NCBI RefSeq assembly: GCF_900206265.1 | Contig: NZ_LT907782.1 | Span: 1,426,001 to 1,490,000, forward strand | Direction: 5' to 3' | Source: Nitrosomonas ureae | Lineage (GTDB): Bacteria > Pseudomonadota > Gammaproteobacteria > Burkholderiales > Nitrosomonadaceae | DNA: 64,000 nucleotides | Shown here: positions 26,324 to 36,350 of the stretch, piece after piece | Layout: every line of letters begins with the position of its first letter | Numbering within the stretch: position 1 is the first letter of the stretch | Made by a program: the position numbers and the translations under genes | Notes under the pieces: generated by a model | Seen by the model: only the letters and a program-made list of their open reading frames with translations | What the model was told of the DNA's origin: nothing | Database searches by the model: none

Positions 26324-26436
26324 TTACTCTCTCCAGAAGTTAGTATCGTCATATCACAACAAGCTTTCTTGATTCACTTTTGCAAAATCCTGTTGCTATT
26401 AGAATAACAAAAAAGTCCTGGCGACTGGTGGAATAA

Positions 26437-27201
26437 TCAGGTTAGAAAATGGGTGATTGCAACAAATTTTTCCACTGGTAAATTTTCAGCACGTAACCCA
26501 GAATCAATATTCAGCGCACTGAAATCCTCCACAGTTAAATATTGCTGCAATGCATTACGCAACGTTTTACGGCGCTGCGAAAATGCTGCTAATACAATTT
26601 GTGAGAATAATGTTTCATCTACAGTCATCGACAATGGTATCGGTCGGGGAATCATGCGTACTATGGCTGATTCGACCTTCGGTTGCGGACGAAAAGATTC
26701 TGCCGGTACGTCAAATACATATTCCATGTCGAACCGATACTGTAACATGACGGAAAGCCGCCCGTAATCGGATGTCCCAGGCACACCTACCATGCGCTCG
26801 ACCACCTCTTTCTGCAACATGAAGTGCATATCCAGAATATGTTCAGAAAACTGACTCAGGTGAAACAGTAACGGGGTAGAAATGTTATAAGGTAAATTAC
26901 CGATAATTCGCATTTGATTGCCAAGAGCAGAAAAATCAAACTGCAATGCATCAGCTGCATGAATAGTCAGATTTTCATGCGAGAATTCGATCTTCAATTT
27001 ATCGACAATGTCACGATCAATCTCCACCACATGCAAATGATCAATCGCTTGCAGTAGAGGTCGCGTTAACGCCCCCAAGCCCGGTCCAATTTCAATGATA
27101 CGATCATCTTTCCGTGGATAAAATTCCGTTATAATTTTCTTAATAATATATTGATCAAAAAGAAAATTCTGACCGAAACGCTTACGGGGATTATGTCGCA
27201 T
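26437..27201 (-). CDS. rsmA: 16S rRNA dimethyladenosine transferase
   Basis: KsgA/RsmA dimethylates two adjacent adenosines near the 3' end of 16S rRNA. Motifs: RKRFGQNFLFD at the start, IIEIGPGLGALTRPLL (SAM binding), VVEIDRDIVDKL, and the catalytic NLPYNIS, followed by MLQKEVVERM and FRPQPKVESAIVRM. The start at 27201 (MRHNPRKRFGQNF) is chosen from homology; an upstream in-frame ATG at 27249 would add 16 residues inside pdxA that do not fit the family. Length is then 254 residues. It overlaps pdxA by 11 bases, the classical surA-pdxA-rsmA order. Confidence 0.96.
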   Translation of the reverse strand: MRHNPRKRFGQNFLFDQYIIKKIITEFYPRKDDRIIEIGPGLGALTRPLLQAIDHLHVVEIDRDIVDKLKIEFSHENLTIHAADALQFDFSALGNQMRIIGNLPYNISTPLLFHLSQFSEHILDMHFMLQKEVVERMVGVPGTSDYGRLSVMLQYRFDMEYVFDVPAESFRPQPKVESAIVRMIPRPIPLSMTVDETLFSQIVLAAFSQRRKTLRNALQQYLTVEDFSALNIDSGLRAENLPVEKFVAITHFLT

Positions 27202-28201
27202 GATTATAAAAGGATACTTGGTTGCCGGCCAGTTGAGCAGCCATGTCAATGGCTGTCAACAGACTTCCGGCATTTGCCTTCCCGGTTGCAGCCAATTCCA
27301 GAGCCGTGCCATGATCCACTGAAGTTCGAATAATCGGCAATCCTAATGTGATATTTACGCCTCCGCCAAAACTCGCGTGCTTCAAAACAGGCAACCCCTG
27401 ATCGTGGTACATGGTGAAGATGCAGTCATATTGTTTAAGTTGTGCAGGACTAAATAACGTGTCCGCGGGAATAGGACCGGCTAACTTCATGCCTTCAGCC
27501 CGTAGTTTATTCAAAGCGGGAATAATGATATCAATTTCTTCGCGTCCCAAATGACCGGATTCGCCTGCATGCGGATTAAGTCCCGCGACCGCGATACGTG
27601 GTTTATCGAGCATGAAACGGGTAATTAAATCACGCTGAAGAATACGCAATTTACTTTCAATGCCGTCTGCTGTAATCGCCTTTGCCACATCCTTGAGTGG
27701 CAAATGAGTTGTCGCCAGCGCGACACGCATGTTTCCACCCACTAGCATCATGACAACCGGGCTATGCATCAATTCTGACAAGTACTCCGTATGGCCGGTA
27801 AAAGAAAAACCGGCATCATTAATCACTCCCTTATGCACCGGTGCAGTGACCATGCCGTTAAACTGTCCTGATCGACAAGCTTCCACAGCGCGATCCAATG
27901 TAGCCAAAACATATCGTGCATTTGCCGGATTGAGCTTCCCTGGTATTACCGGTTCCGCACCGGGGGTATGCAAAATATGCAAGCTTCCCGCGGTGTGTTG
28001 AACCGGAGAAATCGCAGAAACCTCGATCAGATTTAAAGGGAGTTCAAGTTGTTTCGCACGTTGCAGCAATACATCGCCATCTGCAATCACCACCAGCTTG
28101 CATGACAATGTTTGTTGTGCAACCTGTACGCATAAATCAGGGCCGATTCCTGCCGGCTCTCCTGCAGTAAGTGCCAATGCCGGAATAAATTCTTGATTCA
28201 T
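27191..28201 (-). CDS. pdxA: 4-hydroxythreonine-4-phosphate dehydrogenase
   Basis: A 336-residue PdxA, the NAD-dependent enzyme that oxidises 4-phosphohydroxy-L-threonine in pyridoxal phosphate synthesis. Seen are LTAGEPAGIGPDL at the N-terminus, GHTEYLSEL, the metal-binding GLNPHAGESGHLG, MYHDQGLPVLK and a final FGGGVNITLGLPIIRTSVDH. It overlaps the surA gene by four bases (ATGA) and rsmA by 11, so the three are translated as a coupled unit. Confidence 0.96.
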   Translation of the reverse strand: MNQEFIPALALTAGEPAGIGPDLCVQVAQQTLSCKLVVIADGDVLLQRAKQLELPLNLIEVSAISPVQHTAGSLHILHTPGAEPVIPGKLNPANARYVLATLDRAVEACRSGQFNGMVTAPVHKGVINDAGFSFTGHTEYLSELMHSPVVMMLVGGNMRVALATTHLPLKDVAKAITADGIESKLRILQRDLITRFMLDKPRIAVAGLNPHAGESGHLGREEIDIIIPALNKLRAEGMKLAGPIPADTLFSPAQLKQYDCIFTMYHDQGLPVLKHASFGGGVNITLGLPIIRTSVDHGTALELAATGKANAGSLLTAIDMAAQLAGNQVSFYNHAT

Positions 28202-29523
28202 AATTCCTGATCCAAACGATATTCAATATAGGCTTGATCCCGCAATTGTTGTAGCCAATCCTGAATAACCACATCAGCTTTGCGAGTCCGTATCGCTTGT
28301 CGCGCTGTTTGTCTACGTCGGTCTAGACTGATATCCTGAGTACGGCGCTCCATAACTTGAATTAAATGCCAGCCAAATTGAGATCTTACCGGATCACTGA
28401 TTTCACCGGGTAACAGCGCATTCATCACCCGTTCGAAATCCGGTACGGTATCACCGGGTGAGAGCCACCCCAAATCACCACCGGATGATGCACTGGCATC
28501 CTCAGAGTAGAGTCTGGCAACTTCTTCAAAACTCTCTCCTCGATCTAATCGATCTTTAAGCGCAAGAATTTTTAGCTTTCCATCATTCTCGGAAGTCAGT
28601 TCATTGATTTTTATCAATATATGACGCGCATGAGTTTGATCAATAATGACTGTCGGCGTTTCCTGAGCACGCCTACCCAGTAATTTAAAGATATGAAAAC
28701 CGTTCGGACTTTGCACAATTGATGTGATATCACCGGGTTGAAGCGCTTCCAGTATTTGAGCAAAAGCCGGTCCCATTTGAGAAATGGGTCGCCATTCGAT
28801 GATACCGCCATTTTTTGCATCTGCCGCATCAGAAAACTCAGAAACTATCTGTGAGAATTCAGCACCTTCTCTCAATCTGGTCAACGCCATTTCAGCACGT
28901 TCGGCTCTTTGCTGGATCTGATCTGCGGTCATGTTTTCCGGCACCAGGATCATAATGTGTGCGAGACGATATTCATCATCACCTACAGCCGATGCTTCCT
29001 GAGTTTGCAGAAAATTATCTACCTCTCCTTCTGTAACATTGACCTGATGTTTAACTTCCCGTTCTTTTAGTCGCGCGATAATCATTTCTTCCCGGATTTC
29101 TTCGCGAAACTTGTTATAACTGATACCATCATTCTCCAGCACAGTATGAAATTCAGGCAAGGTTAATTGATTATCTACGGCAATGCGGTTAATAGTTTCG
29201 TCCAATTCAGTTTCAGCAACGGACAAACCGACTTCCTGTGCATGTTGGATCTGTATGCGTTTGGTAATAACAGACTCCAGTACCTGTTCTTCCAAAATAT
29301 GCCGATCCGGTATTTGCATCCCTTGTTGCTGCATTCGGCTGATAGTTGTTTTTATTGCCTCATCGAGTTCATGCCGGGTAATCACATCTTCATTCACAAC
29401 AGCGACTATGTGATTAATCGGCTTAGCTTCCGGAACAAACGCCAATTCTTGTGCGGTAATTTGAGCAGGTATGAGAATAATGGTCAGTATCAGAAAAATC
29501 CAAAAATCGTTTTTTTGATGCAT
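28198..29523 (-). CDS. surA: Periplasmic chaperone / peptidyl-prolyl isomerase SurA
   Basis: A 441-residue periplasmic chaperone for outer-membrane protein folding. Signal peptide (about 8-25, ITAQ-EL), an N-terminal chaperone domain beginning INHIVAVVNEDVITRHELD, and two parvulin domains (about 180-285 with YRLAHIMILVPE, GGIIEWRPISQMGPAF; and about 295-400 with THARHILIKI, SGGDLGWLSPGDTVPDFE). The C-terminal helix has RTRKADVVIQDWLQQLRDQA. It follows lptD, one of its main clients, by 45 bases in the same operon. Confidence 0.95.
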   Translation of the reverse strand: MHQKNDFWIFLILTIILIPAQITAQELAFVPEAKPINHIVAVVNEDVITRHELDEAIKTTISRMQQQGMQIPDRHILEEQVLESVITKRIQIQHAQEVGLSVAETELDETINRIAVDNQLTLPEFHTVLENDGISYNKFREEIREEMIIARLKEREVKHQVNVTEGEVDNFLQTQEASAVGDDEYRLAHIMILVPENMTADQIQQRAERAEMALTRLREGAEFSQIVSEFSDAADAKNGGIIEWRPISQMGPAFAQILEALQPGDITSIVQSPNGFHIFKLLGRRAQETPTVIIDQTHARHILIKINELTSENDGKLKILALKDRLDRGESFEEVARLYSEDASASSGGDLGWLSPGDTVPDFERVMNALLPGEISDPVRSQFGWHLIQVMERRTQDISLDRRRQTARQAIRTRKADVVIQDWLQQLRDQAYIEYRLDQEL

Positions 29524-29568
29524 AGAATGATGATACGTGATGAATACAATAATGCAAAACCAATATAA

Positions 29569-31785
29569 TTAATGAACGCTGGTATAACCAGGAATCGTCT
29601 GCTGCAATACTTGCAGTGGGTTGTTACCTAGCCCCATCAATCCTTTGAGCTCAAGTTGCAAAAAAAATGCTGTCGTTGTTGTCTGTGTCGCTGTCGTCAA
29701 TCGTTGCAATACTACCCTTAAAGCCCAGCAACAGGAGTTGTATTCAAGTCCTGCCAAGCCTGCCAGAATTTTATCGTCGTTTAATGAATAATTTACCCGC
29801 GTAACACCACGCAAATTCCCATAAATAGGCCACTGCATGGATGTGTCGACTTGTTCAATGGATGTGTCGACTTGTTCACGCACATCACGTGTAAAGCGAT
29901 AGCCAAAATTTAAAACCTTTCCAGGTTCCGGCTGATAACTGATACCGCTGCGGATTTTTTCAATCACCCCTTTGGATTGATCTATCTGAACATTCGAATC
30001 GGTGCTGATATCCTGGGTTAAACGACCTGAGATGGCAGCAATAAAATCCGATCTTCCGCTGGTCACCTGCGGCAGCGGCAACTGAATTCTGGGGTCGGTG
30101 AAATTCACCATCTGACCGACAGCCAATCGCAAAAATTCGACACCGGTATCCTTATCAACAAAACGAGATGTAAGTGCCGCTACCGCACGATTGGCATCGT
30201 TAATACGGTCACCGCCACTGAACTTGTTTTCGGTCAGCATCTGCGCAAAGCTGAAGTCATTGACTGCCGAATCGAAATTCGGCAAATAATCCTGATTACG
30301 ATAGGGTGCATAAACATAAAACAAACGTGGCTCGAGCGTCTGAATAATATTCCTATCACCCAGATTCAATTGACGATCAAATGCAATTCCACTATCCAGG
30401 CTTACAATGGGAACCGTGCGATCCACGTTTTCTCCTTTGGTATCCACCGGGGCCGCCAGATTATAATGCGTGTAATGCAAGCCGAATTTCGGGGTAATAT
30501 AGCCATACTCATTGCGTAATGGCGCACTGACGCTAGGATAAAAAATAGTCCGGTTTCCGTCGACAAGCGTCGGATGATAAAAATTCGTCCAACTACTCTG
30601 TAGTTCAAAATCCAGTTTCCCACCTACATTATATTTAGCCGCATTTACAGCAAAATGCGGCAATCTTTCATAAGGTGACACAATTAGTGCAAAGGGATCT
30701 TGAATAGTCTGAAAACGTTGCGCAAATCCGGTGAAATTCAATACACCATCTGTTCCCAACCTACCGTTATAATTCACCCCTCCCTGTTGCGACAAGTTAA
30801 CCAAACTGGTTTGCGCCAGATTGGGCGTTAGCTCACGAAAATAACGATCATCCGATACTTGGTTGTAATTCATAAAACCCTGCCAACCTTTCCCAAGATT
30901 TTGCGTGTGCGTAAATAAAATACCCCAGCGGGTCCGATTTCTATCAATATCCTGCGGCAAGATATCAAACTGCAGATGGCCGTTCATATTGTTATTACCG
31001 ATATACCGAAACTCGTTACTCAGCAAGAAACCACGCTCAGTCATAATCCGTGGTGTTATCGTGGCATCAATATTGGGTGCAATATTCAGATAAACCGGCA
31101 AGCCCACATCAAAGCCGGTTCTAACGTTATACCCCGCAACGGGCGCCAGTAATCCGGATTTACGTTTGCCGCTATAGGAGAAATCCAGCCAGGGTGAATA
31201 TAAAAGCGGAACATCTTTAAACACGACACTGACATGACGTGCAGTACCCACCTCTTTTTTGTTATCAATCTCCAGTTCCTTGGCGCGCAAATACCAATCG
31301 TGATTTCCTTCCGGGCAAGCGGTATAATTGGTATCTTTAATCCGGTAATTATCTTTACCTTCGAACAACAAAATATCGCCCGCACCACGTCCTTTGCCTT
31401 CTTTCATCGAATAACGCGGTTCGGTTAAATGACCTACTTCGGTTTTAAGATTAATTTCAAGCTGTTGCCCTTGCAGGATATCGGTGGGTCGTTCCAGACG
31501 CACATTACCTTCAACCTCTGCATCTTCCGTTTGCTGATAATATTTCATCCGATCCGCAGTGAGGACTTTATCGCCATGATGTAACATTGCATCTCCAGTC
31601 GCCTCGATTTCCTGCTTGTAATAACCAGTAATCCTGTCAGCCTCAATCAGTACCGGTTTTTTCTGCGGCTTTATAACTGATTTCTGCTCGCTTTCCAGTT
31701 TGACGGCAGATGATTCATTACTCCAGCAGGTCAGCGGCAAGCCAAGCAAAATAAGAAAGGATATGCTTCGGATAATTCGTTTCAT
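29569..31785 (-). CDS. lptD: LPS-assembly outer-membrane protein LptD
   Basis: A 738-residue outer-membrane barrel that, with LptE, inserts lipopolysaccharide into the outer leaflet. It has a signal peptide (TCWS-NE), an N-terminal OstA-like beta-jellyroll (about 45-170: LIEADRITGYYKQEIEATGD, LTADRMKYYQQTEDAEVEGN), and the large C-terminal barrel with the SPWLDFSYSGKRKSGLLAP block. Conserved cysteines (Cys157-type in YTACPEGNHDW and the CC in EYNSCCWALRV) are where the interdomain disulfides form in the E. coli protein. First gene of the lptD-surA-pdxA-rsmA operon. Confidence 0.95.
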   Translation of the reverse strand: MKRIIRSISFLILLGLPLTCWSNESSAVKLESEQKSVIKPQKKPVLIEADRITGYYKQEIEATGDAMLHHGDKVLTADRMKYYQQTEDAEVEGNVRLERPTDILQGQQLEINLKTEVGHLTEPRYSMKEGKGRGAGDILLFEGKDNYRIKDTNYTACPEGNHDWYLRAKELEIDNKKEVGTARHVSVVFKDVPLLYSPWLDFSYSGKRKSGLLAPVAGYNVRTGFDVGLPVYLNIAPNIDATITPRIMTERGFLLSNEFRYIGNNNMNGHLQFDILPQDIDRNRTRWGILFTHTQNLGKGWQGFMNYNQVSDDRYFRELTPNLAQTSLVNLSQQGGVNYNGRLGTDGVLNFTGFAQRFQTIQDPFALIVSPYERLPHFAVNAAKYNVGGKLDFELQSSWTNFYHPTLVDGNRTIFYPSVSAPLRNEYGYITPKFGLHYTHYNLAAPVDTKGENVDRTVPIVSLDSGIAFDRQLNLGDRNIIQTLEPRLFYVYAPYRNQDYLPNFDSAVNDFSFAQMLTENKFSGGDRINDANRAVAALTSRFVDKDTGVEFLRLAVGQMVNFTDPRIQLPLPQVTSGRSDFIAAISGRLTQDISTDSNVQIDQSKGVIEKIRSGISYQPEPGKVLNFGYRFTRDVREQVDTSIEQVDTSMQWPIYGNLRGVTRVNYSLNDDKILAGLAGLEYNSCCWALRVVLQRLTTATQTTTTAFFLQLELKGLMGLGNNPLQVLQQTIPGYTSVH

Positions 31786-31951
31786 TATTTTGCTGCTAGT
31801 CTAGAAAATCCCGGTGAAACTGATTCAATTGCGCGCTTTTTCTTTTGTTTTGATTCATGCAACCGGATAACCTCAATATTTGGCGAAAATGACTATTCAA
31901 ATTATTAGCTATTGTACTATCTCTTTTAACAGCTAATCTATCAAAAAACAG

Positions 31952-31985
31952 AATTATAATTCAGCAAGATAGCTGAATTATAATT
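31952..31985 (-). terminator. Rho-independent terminator after the DUF486 gene
   Basis: A 14-bp perfect stem (31952-31965 with 31972-31985, loop of six) begins inside the stop codon, and on the minus strand is followed by CTGTTTTTTG. It should end the ubiC-ubiA-ubiD-DUF486 transcripts. The stem is A+T-rich. Confidence 0.75.
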
Positions 31986-32328
31986 ATCGCGCGCGAAACA
32001 TAAAATAAACCGCTCCCATCATGCACAGCGCAGCCCATAAATAATCCAGCTTTAGCGGCTCTTTCAAATACAGTAACGCAAAAGGCACAAAAACCGTTAG
32101 TGTAATTACTTCCTGGAGTATTTTAAGTTGTGCGACTGACAACACGGTATATCCGATCCGGTTAGCAGGAACTTGCAACATATACTCAAAAAATGCAATG
32201 CCCCAACTGATTAATGCGGCGATCATCCACGGTTTGTGGTTCAGTTCTTTCAAATGGGCATACCACGCAAATGTCATAAAGACATTACTGATAATCAATA
32301 AAAAAACAGTTTGCCAAATCTCACGCAA
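31984..32328 (-). CDS. DUF486 / DMT-like small membrane protein
   Basis: A DMT-superfamily membrane protein of the DUF486 family, about 114 residues with four helices. Features are VFLLIISNVFMTFAWYAHLK, AALISWGIAFFEYMLQVPANR and the C-terminal KLDYLWAALCMMGAVYFMF. I choose TTG at 32328 as start: GGAG lies 8 bases ahead, it follows the ubiD stop by one base, and it gives the usual family length. A longer reading from 32382 would overlap ubiD by 53 bases and add unlike sequence. Function of the family is unknown. Confidence 0.8.
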   Translation of the reverse strand: MREIWQTVFLLIISNVFMTFAWYAHLKELNHKPWMIAALISWGIAFFEYMLQVPANRIGYTVLSVAQLKILQEVITLTVFVPFALLYLKEPLKLDYLWAALCMMGAVYFMFRAR

Positions 32329-32329
32329 A

Positions 32330-33793
32330 TTAAATCTCCAAATCACTCCAGATTGCATCAATTCGTTGCTTAACCGCCACATCCATCACAATCGGCGTTC
32401 CCCACTCCCGATTGGTTTCACCTGGAAATTTATTCGTCGCATCCAATCCCATCTTGCCACCCAGCCCCGAAATCGGGCTGGCAAAATCCAGATAATCAAT
32501 CGGCGTATTCTCAACCAACAAAGTATCGCGCACCGGATCAACCCGGGTAGTTATCGCCCATATCACTTCTTTCCAGTCACGCACATTGATATCTTCGTCG
32601 GTGACAATAATGAATTTGGTATACATAAATTGACGCAAAAAACTCCAGATACCGAACATCACGCGCTTGCTATGCCCTGCATATTGCTTTTTCATACTGA
32701 CTACCGCCATACGATATGAACATCCTTCCGGCGGCAGATAAAAATCGGTAATTTCCGGAAATTGTTTTTGCAGTAACGGCACGAATACCTCATTCAATGC
32801 CACACCCAAGATCGCAGGCTCATCGGGGGGTTTACCGGTATAAGTAGAGTGGTAGATCGGACTGCGTCGCATCGTGATGCGATCGATCGTAAATACCGGA
32901 AAAGTTTCCTGCTCGTTATAGTAACCGGTATGGTCACCGTAAGGGCCTTCCAACGCTGTTTCACCCGGATAAATCGCACCTTCCAGTACAATTTCTGCGG
33001 TTGCGGGCACTTGCAAGGTATTGCCGATACATTTAATCACCTCTGTTTTAGCGCCCCGCAATAGACCAGCAAACTGGTATTCGCTTAAGGTATCGGGCAC
33101 CGGGGTCACCGCACCCAGGATAGTCGCCGGATCTGCGCCCAAGGCCACTGCCAAAGGATAAGGCTTATCGGGATGCAGCATGCTGAATTCACGGAAATCC
33201 AACGCTCCGCCCCGATGCGCTAACCAGCGCATGATAACTTTATTAGGGCCAATAACCTGCTGGCGGTAAATACCCAGATTCTGCCGCGTTTTGTGCGGCC
33301 CTCGGGTTACCGTCAGACCCCAGGTAATCAAGGGCGCAACATCGCCCGGCCAACAGGTTTGAATCGGTATTCGGCTCAGATCGACATCATCACCCTCCCA
33401 CACCACTTCCTGACACGGCGCACTGCTTAATTCTTTGGGTGCCATATTCAGCACTTGTTTCAGTACCGGCAATTTATCCCAAGCATCCTTCAATCCTTTC
33501 GGCGGATCAGGTTCTTTCAGATAAGCTAATAACTTACCCACTTCACGCAACGCTTCGACTGATTCCTGTCCCATCCCGAGTGCAACCCGTTTTGGTGTAC
33601 CAAACAAATTTCCCAGTACCGGCATGTCATACCCTTTGGGATTCTCAAATAAAATTGCCGGCCCCTGTTTTTTCAAGGCACGATCACAAATTTCCGTCAT
33701 CTCCAACATGGGATCAATTTCTGCTTGAACACGCTTCAGTTCCCCCATTACTTCCAGCTGTCCCAAAAAATCGCGCAAATCTTTATATTGCAT
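32330..33793 (-). CDS. ubiD: UbiD-type 3-octaprenyl-4-hydroxybenzoate decarboxylase
   Basis: A 487-residue prenylated-FMN-dependent decarboxylase removing the carboxyl group of the quinone ring precursor. Typical segments are [34 protein letters not shown], the [20 protein letters not shown] block, [10 protein letters not shown], and the C-terminal [22 protein letters not shown]. The cofactor-making UbiX is not in the window. It lies 9 bases after ubiA, in a quinone operon ubiC-ubiA-ubiD. Confidence 0.96.
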   Translation of the reverse strand: MQYKDLRDFLGQLEVMGELKRVQAEIDPMLEMTEICDRALKKQGPAILFENPKGYDMPVLGNLFGTPKRVALGMGQESVEALREVGKLLAYLKEPDPPKGLKDAWDKLPVLKQVLNMAPKELSSAPCQEVVWEGDDVDLSRIPIQTCWPGDVAPLITWGLTVTRGPHKTRQNLGIYRQQVIGPNKVIMRWLAHRGGALDFREFSMLHPDKPYPLAVALGADPATILGAVTPVPDTLSEYQFAGLLRGAKTEVIKCIGNTLQVPATAEIVLEGAIYPGETALEGPYGDHTGYYNEQETFPVFTIDRITMRRSPIYHSTYTGKPPDEPAILGVALNEVFVPLLQKQFPEITDFYLPPEGCSYRMAVVSMKKQYAGHSKRVMFGIWSFLRQFMYTKFIIVTDEDINVRDWKEVIWAITTRVDPVRDTLLVENTPIDYLDFASPISGLGGKMGLDATNKFPGETNREWGTPIVMDVAVKQRIDAIWSDLEI

Positions 33794-33802
33794 GAGAAAC
33801 CC

Positions 33803-34672
33803 TTAATGCTGAAAAATCAGAAAGTCGAGCGCAATGCCGACAAACACCACCAAGCCTACCCAGTTATTATGCAAAAATGCTTTAAAACACAACGCTCGCT
33901 CACGATTACGAATCAACGTGTATTGGTATGCGATTAACCCTGCTGCAACCACTAGCCCGGCATAATAGGCCAAATTCATCTGCTGCCACTGACCGATTAC
34001 AATCATAATCACAATAAAACAAACATGACACACCATCACACCCAATACATCGAACTGACCCAAAGTAATCGCCGAAGTCTTGATCCCAATTTTCAAATCA
34101 TCCGGCTTGTCGACCATGGCATATGCAGTATCATAAGCTATGACCCAAAACAAATTGGCCAGCATTAAGATTCCGGTAATCATTGGCAAGCTATCCGTTT
34201 GCGCAGCAAAAGCCATCGGAATGCCAAAACTGAACGCAATTCCCAGATAAGCTTGCGGCATGGCAAAAAAGCGTTTAGTAAAAGGATACGTGCCCGCCAA
34301 GAAAAGAGCCGGCACGGATAACAGGATAGTCAATTGATTTAATGGCAAGATTAGCAAGAACGCTCCCCCGCTCAATCCCGCCGCCAGCAGCAAAGCTTCT
34401 TTGGAGCTGACACGGCCCGCCGCCATCGGGCGATTCTTAGTGCGCTCGACATAAGGATCAATTTCGCGATCGGCAAAATCATTGATGACACAGCCCGCCG
34501 AGCGCATCAGCACGGTACCCAAAACAAAAATAAACAAAATATGCCAATCGGGCAACCCCTTTGCCGCAAACCACAGCCCCCAAAGCATCGGCCACAACAA
34601 GAGCAAAATTCCAATCGGCTTGTCCAGTCGCATCAATTGTGAATAAGTTCTAATTCGATCAGCAATATTCAC
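33803..34672 (-). CDS. ubiA: 4-hydroxybenzoate polyprenyltransferase
   Basis: A membrane prenyltransferase of about 289 residues that attaches the polyprenyl tail to 4-hydroxybenzoate. The two Asp-rich motifs are CVINDFADREIDPYVERTKN and YAMVDKPDDLKIGIKTSA, and YSQLMRLDKPIGILLLLWP is the usual N-terminal stretch; about eight helices follow. The GTG at 34672 is chosen because it overlaps the ubiC stop (GTGA), giving coupled translation and the normal family length; an upstream ATG at 34792 would add 40 residues inside ubiC. Confidence 0.95.
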   Translation of the reverse strand: MNIADRIRTYSQLMRLDKPIGILLLLWPMLWGLWFAAKGLPDWHILFIFVLGTVLMRSAGCVINDFADREIDPYVERTKNRPMAAGRVSSKEALLLAAGLSGGAFLLILPLNQLTILLSVPALFLAGTYPFTKRFFAMPQAYLGIAFSFGIPMAFAAQTDSLPMITGILMLANLFWVIAYDTAYAMVDKPDDLKIGIKTSAITLGQFDVLGVMVCHVCFIVIMIVIGQWQQMNLAYYAGLVVAAGLIAYQYTLIRNRERALCFKAFLHNNWVGLVVFVGIALDFLIFQH

Positions 34673-35211
34673 AAGGGTAAATCCAAAATAGCTGGCAAAA
34701 ATACCTCCGTTACTAAAATCGATTGTCCGTGCAATGTAAATAAAGAACGCCGAGCCCATAGATAATGGGGTTCTTCTGACAAACGTGCACAAGCTCGATC
34801 ATACAAAAAATGACCACGGCTTATTTTTTTAAATTCCAGAGGAGTACGTTTGATTTTTGGATTGGTAAACAACACCGTCCCTAAAGATTTATTGCCCAAA
34901 CCACTTAATCCTCGCCAAGCACCGCGCAAGTTTTTATGTGCCACCACCGAATGCGCAAACACCACGGGCGTGGAGTCACAATAAAGATACACTTCCCGCA
35001 CCATCGCCAACTCACTCGCGCGCAATCCCATCATTCTTTGCTCATCCTCATAAATTCTGCTGAGTGATTGAAAAACACGCTTGACACAAAACTTCATGCA
35101 GCGGTCCTGGATACGGCGCGTCAAGGATCCCCGGTCTTGCAGCCAGACACGGTGATGATATGAAATACATGTCAGTGCAGTGCGCCATGCCAATGGATGG
35201 ACTTTATTCAT
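34669..35211 (-). CDS. ubiC: Chorismate lyase
   Basis: A 180-residue UbiC, which splits chorismate into 4-hydroxybenzoate and pyruvate, the first committed step of ubiquinone synthesis. It shows WLQDRGSLTRRIQDRC (family WLTDRGSLT), VREVYLYCDSTPVVFAHSV and the ligand-binding LGTVLFTNPKIKRTPLEF followed by YLWARRSLF. It heads the ubiC-ubiA-ubiD cluster. Confidence 0.93.
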   Translation of the reverse strand: MNKVHPLAWRTALTCISYHHRVWLQDRGSLTRRIQDRCMKFCVKRVFQSLSRIYEDEQRMMGLRASELAMVREVYLYCDSTPVVFAHSVVAHKNLRGAWRGLSGLGNKSLGTVLFTNPKIKRTPLEFKKISRGHFLYDRACARLSEEPHYLWARRSLFTLHGQSILVTEVFLPAILDLPL

Positions 35212-35545
35212 TGTGGCAGGACAAATAATTGGGATAATTGCATGACGCGTAATTTTGTACAGCTACTGAAATCAGGCAAACCGCTCTAAGCTAAGAATTG
35301 TTGGAACGAATTATACAATAGTCTCAATGCCGGAATGACATAGCCCGCTAAAACTATCGGAATGGATCAGACAACCAAAGCCACATAAATATATAACTGT
35401 CAATAATCAATTTCTTATCTTAACCAGGGTAACTGTCATTATCTATACAACATTTGAAATAATTCCTTAAAATTGGCCGGTGTCGAAAGAAAAACCAACG
35501 GCGGTGATAGAAATACTCTCAATGGCATCAACCTCATTTCATGAA
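35212..35545. other. Intergenic region upstream of ubiC
   Basis: 334 bases between the end of the SDR gene and the ubiC start, both on the minus strand. It should contain the ubiC promoter; no motif is clear enough to name. Confidence 0.4.
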
Positions 35546-36286
35546 CTATAAATGAATACTGCGCCCCCCATCCACTGCGATAACTTGTCCTGTAATATAA
35601 GGTGCATCAGAAATTAAAAATTGCACGGTTTTAGCAATGTCATTCGGTTCACCACAGCGCTTGAGCAAGGTACCGGCGATTATCTGCTGACGCGTTGCCT
35701 CATCCTCCCAGATACCTTCTTGTGGCCACAAGATGGGGCCTGGAGAAACTCCATTGACACGTACATCGGGCGCCATTTCCACCGCTAGGGATTTGGTCAG
35801 TGCTAACAATCCGCCTTTGGCAGCATTATAAATCACATAATTCTTCAGCGGCCGCTCGGTATGAATATCCACAATATTCACGACACACCCCTTCTGCTCT
35901 TTAAGATATGGCGCTACTGCTTGGGTCAGAAAAAGAGGTGCTTGAAGATTGCTGCCAACAAGATCGTTCCAATCTTCCAATGTGCATTGAGAAAGCAGTG
36001 TCGGAAAAAAACTTGAAGCGTTATTAATCAACACGTCCAGTTGCCCAAAACAGTTAGCTGCCTTTTTCACCCATTTGGAAAATGATCCAATCTCTAACAA
36101 ATTGGCCTGCACCAAAGCCACCGAATCCGCCCGTTCCCGATTCAATTCATCATGTAATAGCTTGGCTTCTTCGAATGAAGATCGATAATGCACAATCAAT
36201 CTGGCACCTTGTGCATGCAATCTGCGACAGATAGCTGCGCCTACCCGTTTCGCCCCTCCGGTAACCAGAATCACTTTTCCCTGCAC
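35546..36286 (-). CDS. Pteridine-reductase-like short-chain dehydrogenase
   Basis: A 246-residue SDR with the NADPH-binding TGGAKRVGAAICRRLH and RxxxY HYRSS stretch typical of the FolM/PTR1 pteridine reductases, NNASSFFPT, the catalytic Tyr-x3-Lys in VIYNAAKGGLLALTKS and VNGVSPGPILWP. It may reduce dihydropterins. The start is GTG (36286) with AGGAGG spaced 5 bases upstream; an ATG nearby is out of frame. It is divergent from the methyltransferase gene with a 64-base gap, so their promoters overlap. Confidence 0.88.
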   Translation of the reverse strand: MQGKVILVTGGAKRVGAAICRRLHAQGARLIVHYRSSFEEAKLLHDELNRERADSVALVQANLLEIGSFSKWVKKAANCFGQLDVLINNASSFFPTLLSQCTLEDWNDLVGSNLQAPLFLTQAVAPYLKEQKGCVVNIVDIHTERPLKNYVIYNAAKGGLLALTKSLAVEMAPDVRVNGVSPGPILWPQEGIWEDEATRQQIIAGTLLKRCGEPNDIAKTVQFLISDAPYITGQVIAVDGGRSIHL

Positions 36287-36350
36287 TCATACCTCCTTCA
36301 AGTACTGCTACACTATTTGCTTTTGCAATTTACCATAAAGAAACCTGCTT

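Noticed and set aside
34673-34792. Longer ubiA reading from the ATG at 34792
   Set aside because: The added 40 residues lie within ubiC and do not resemble UbiA; GTG overlap with the ubiC stop fits better.
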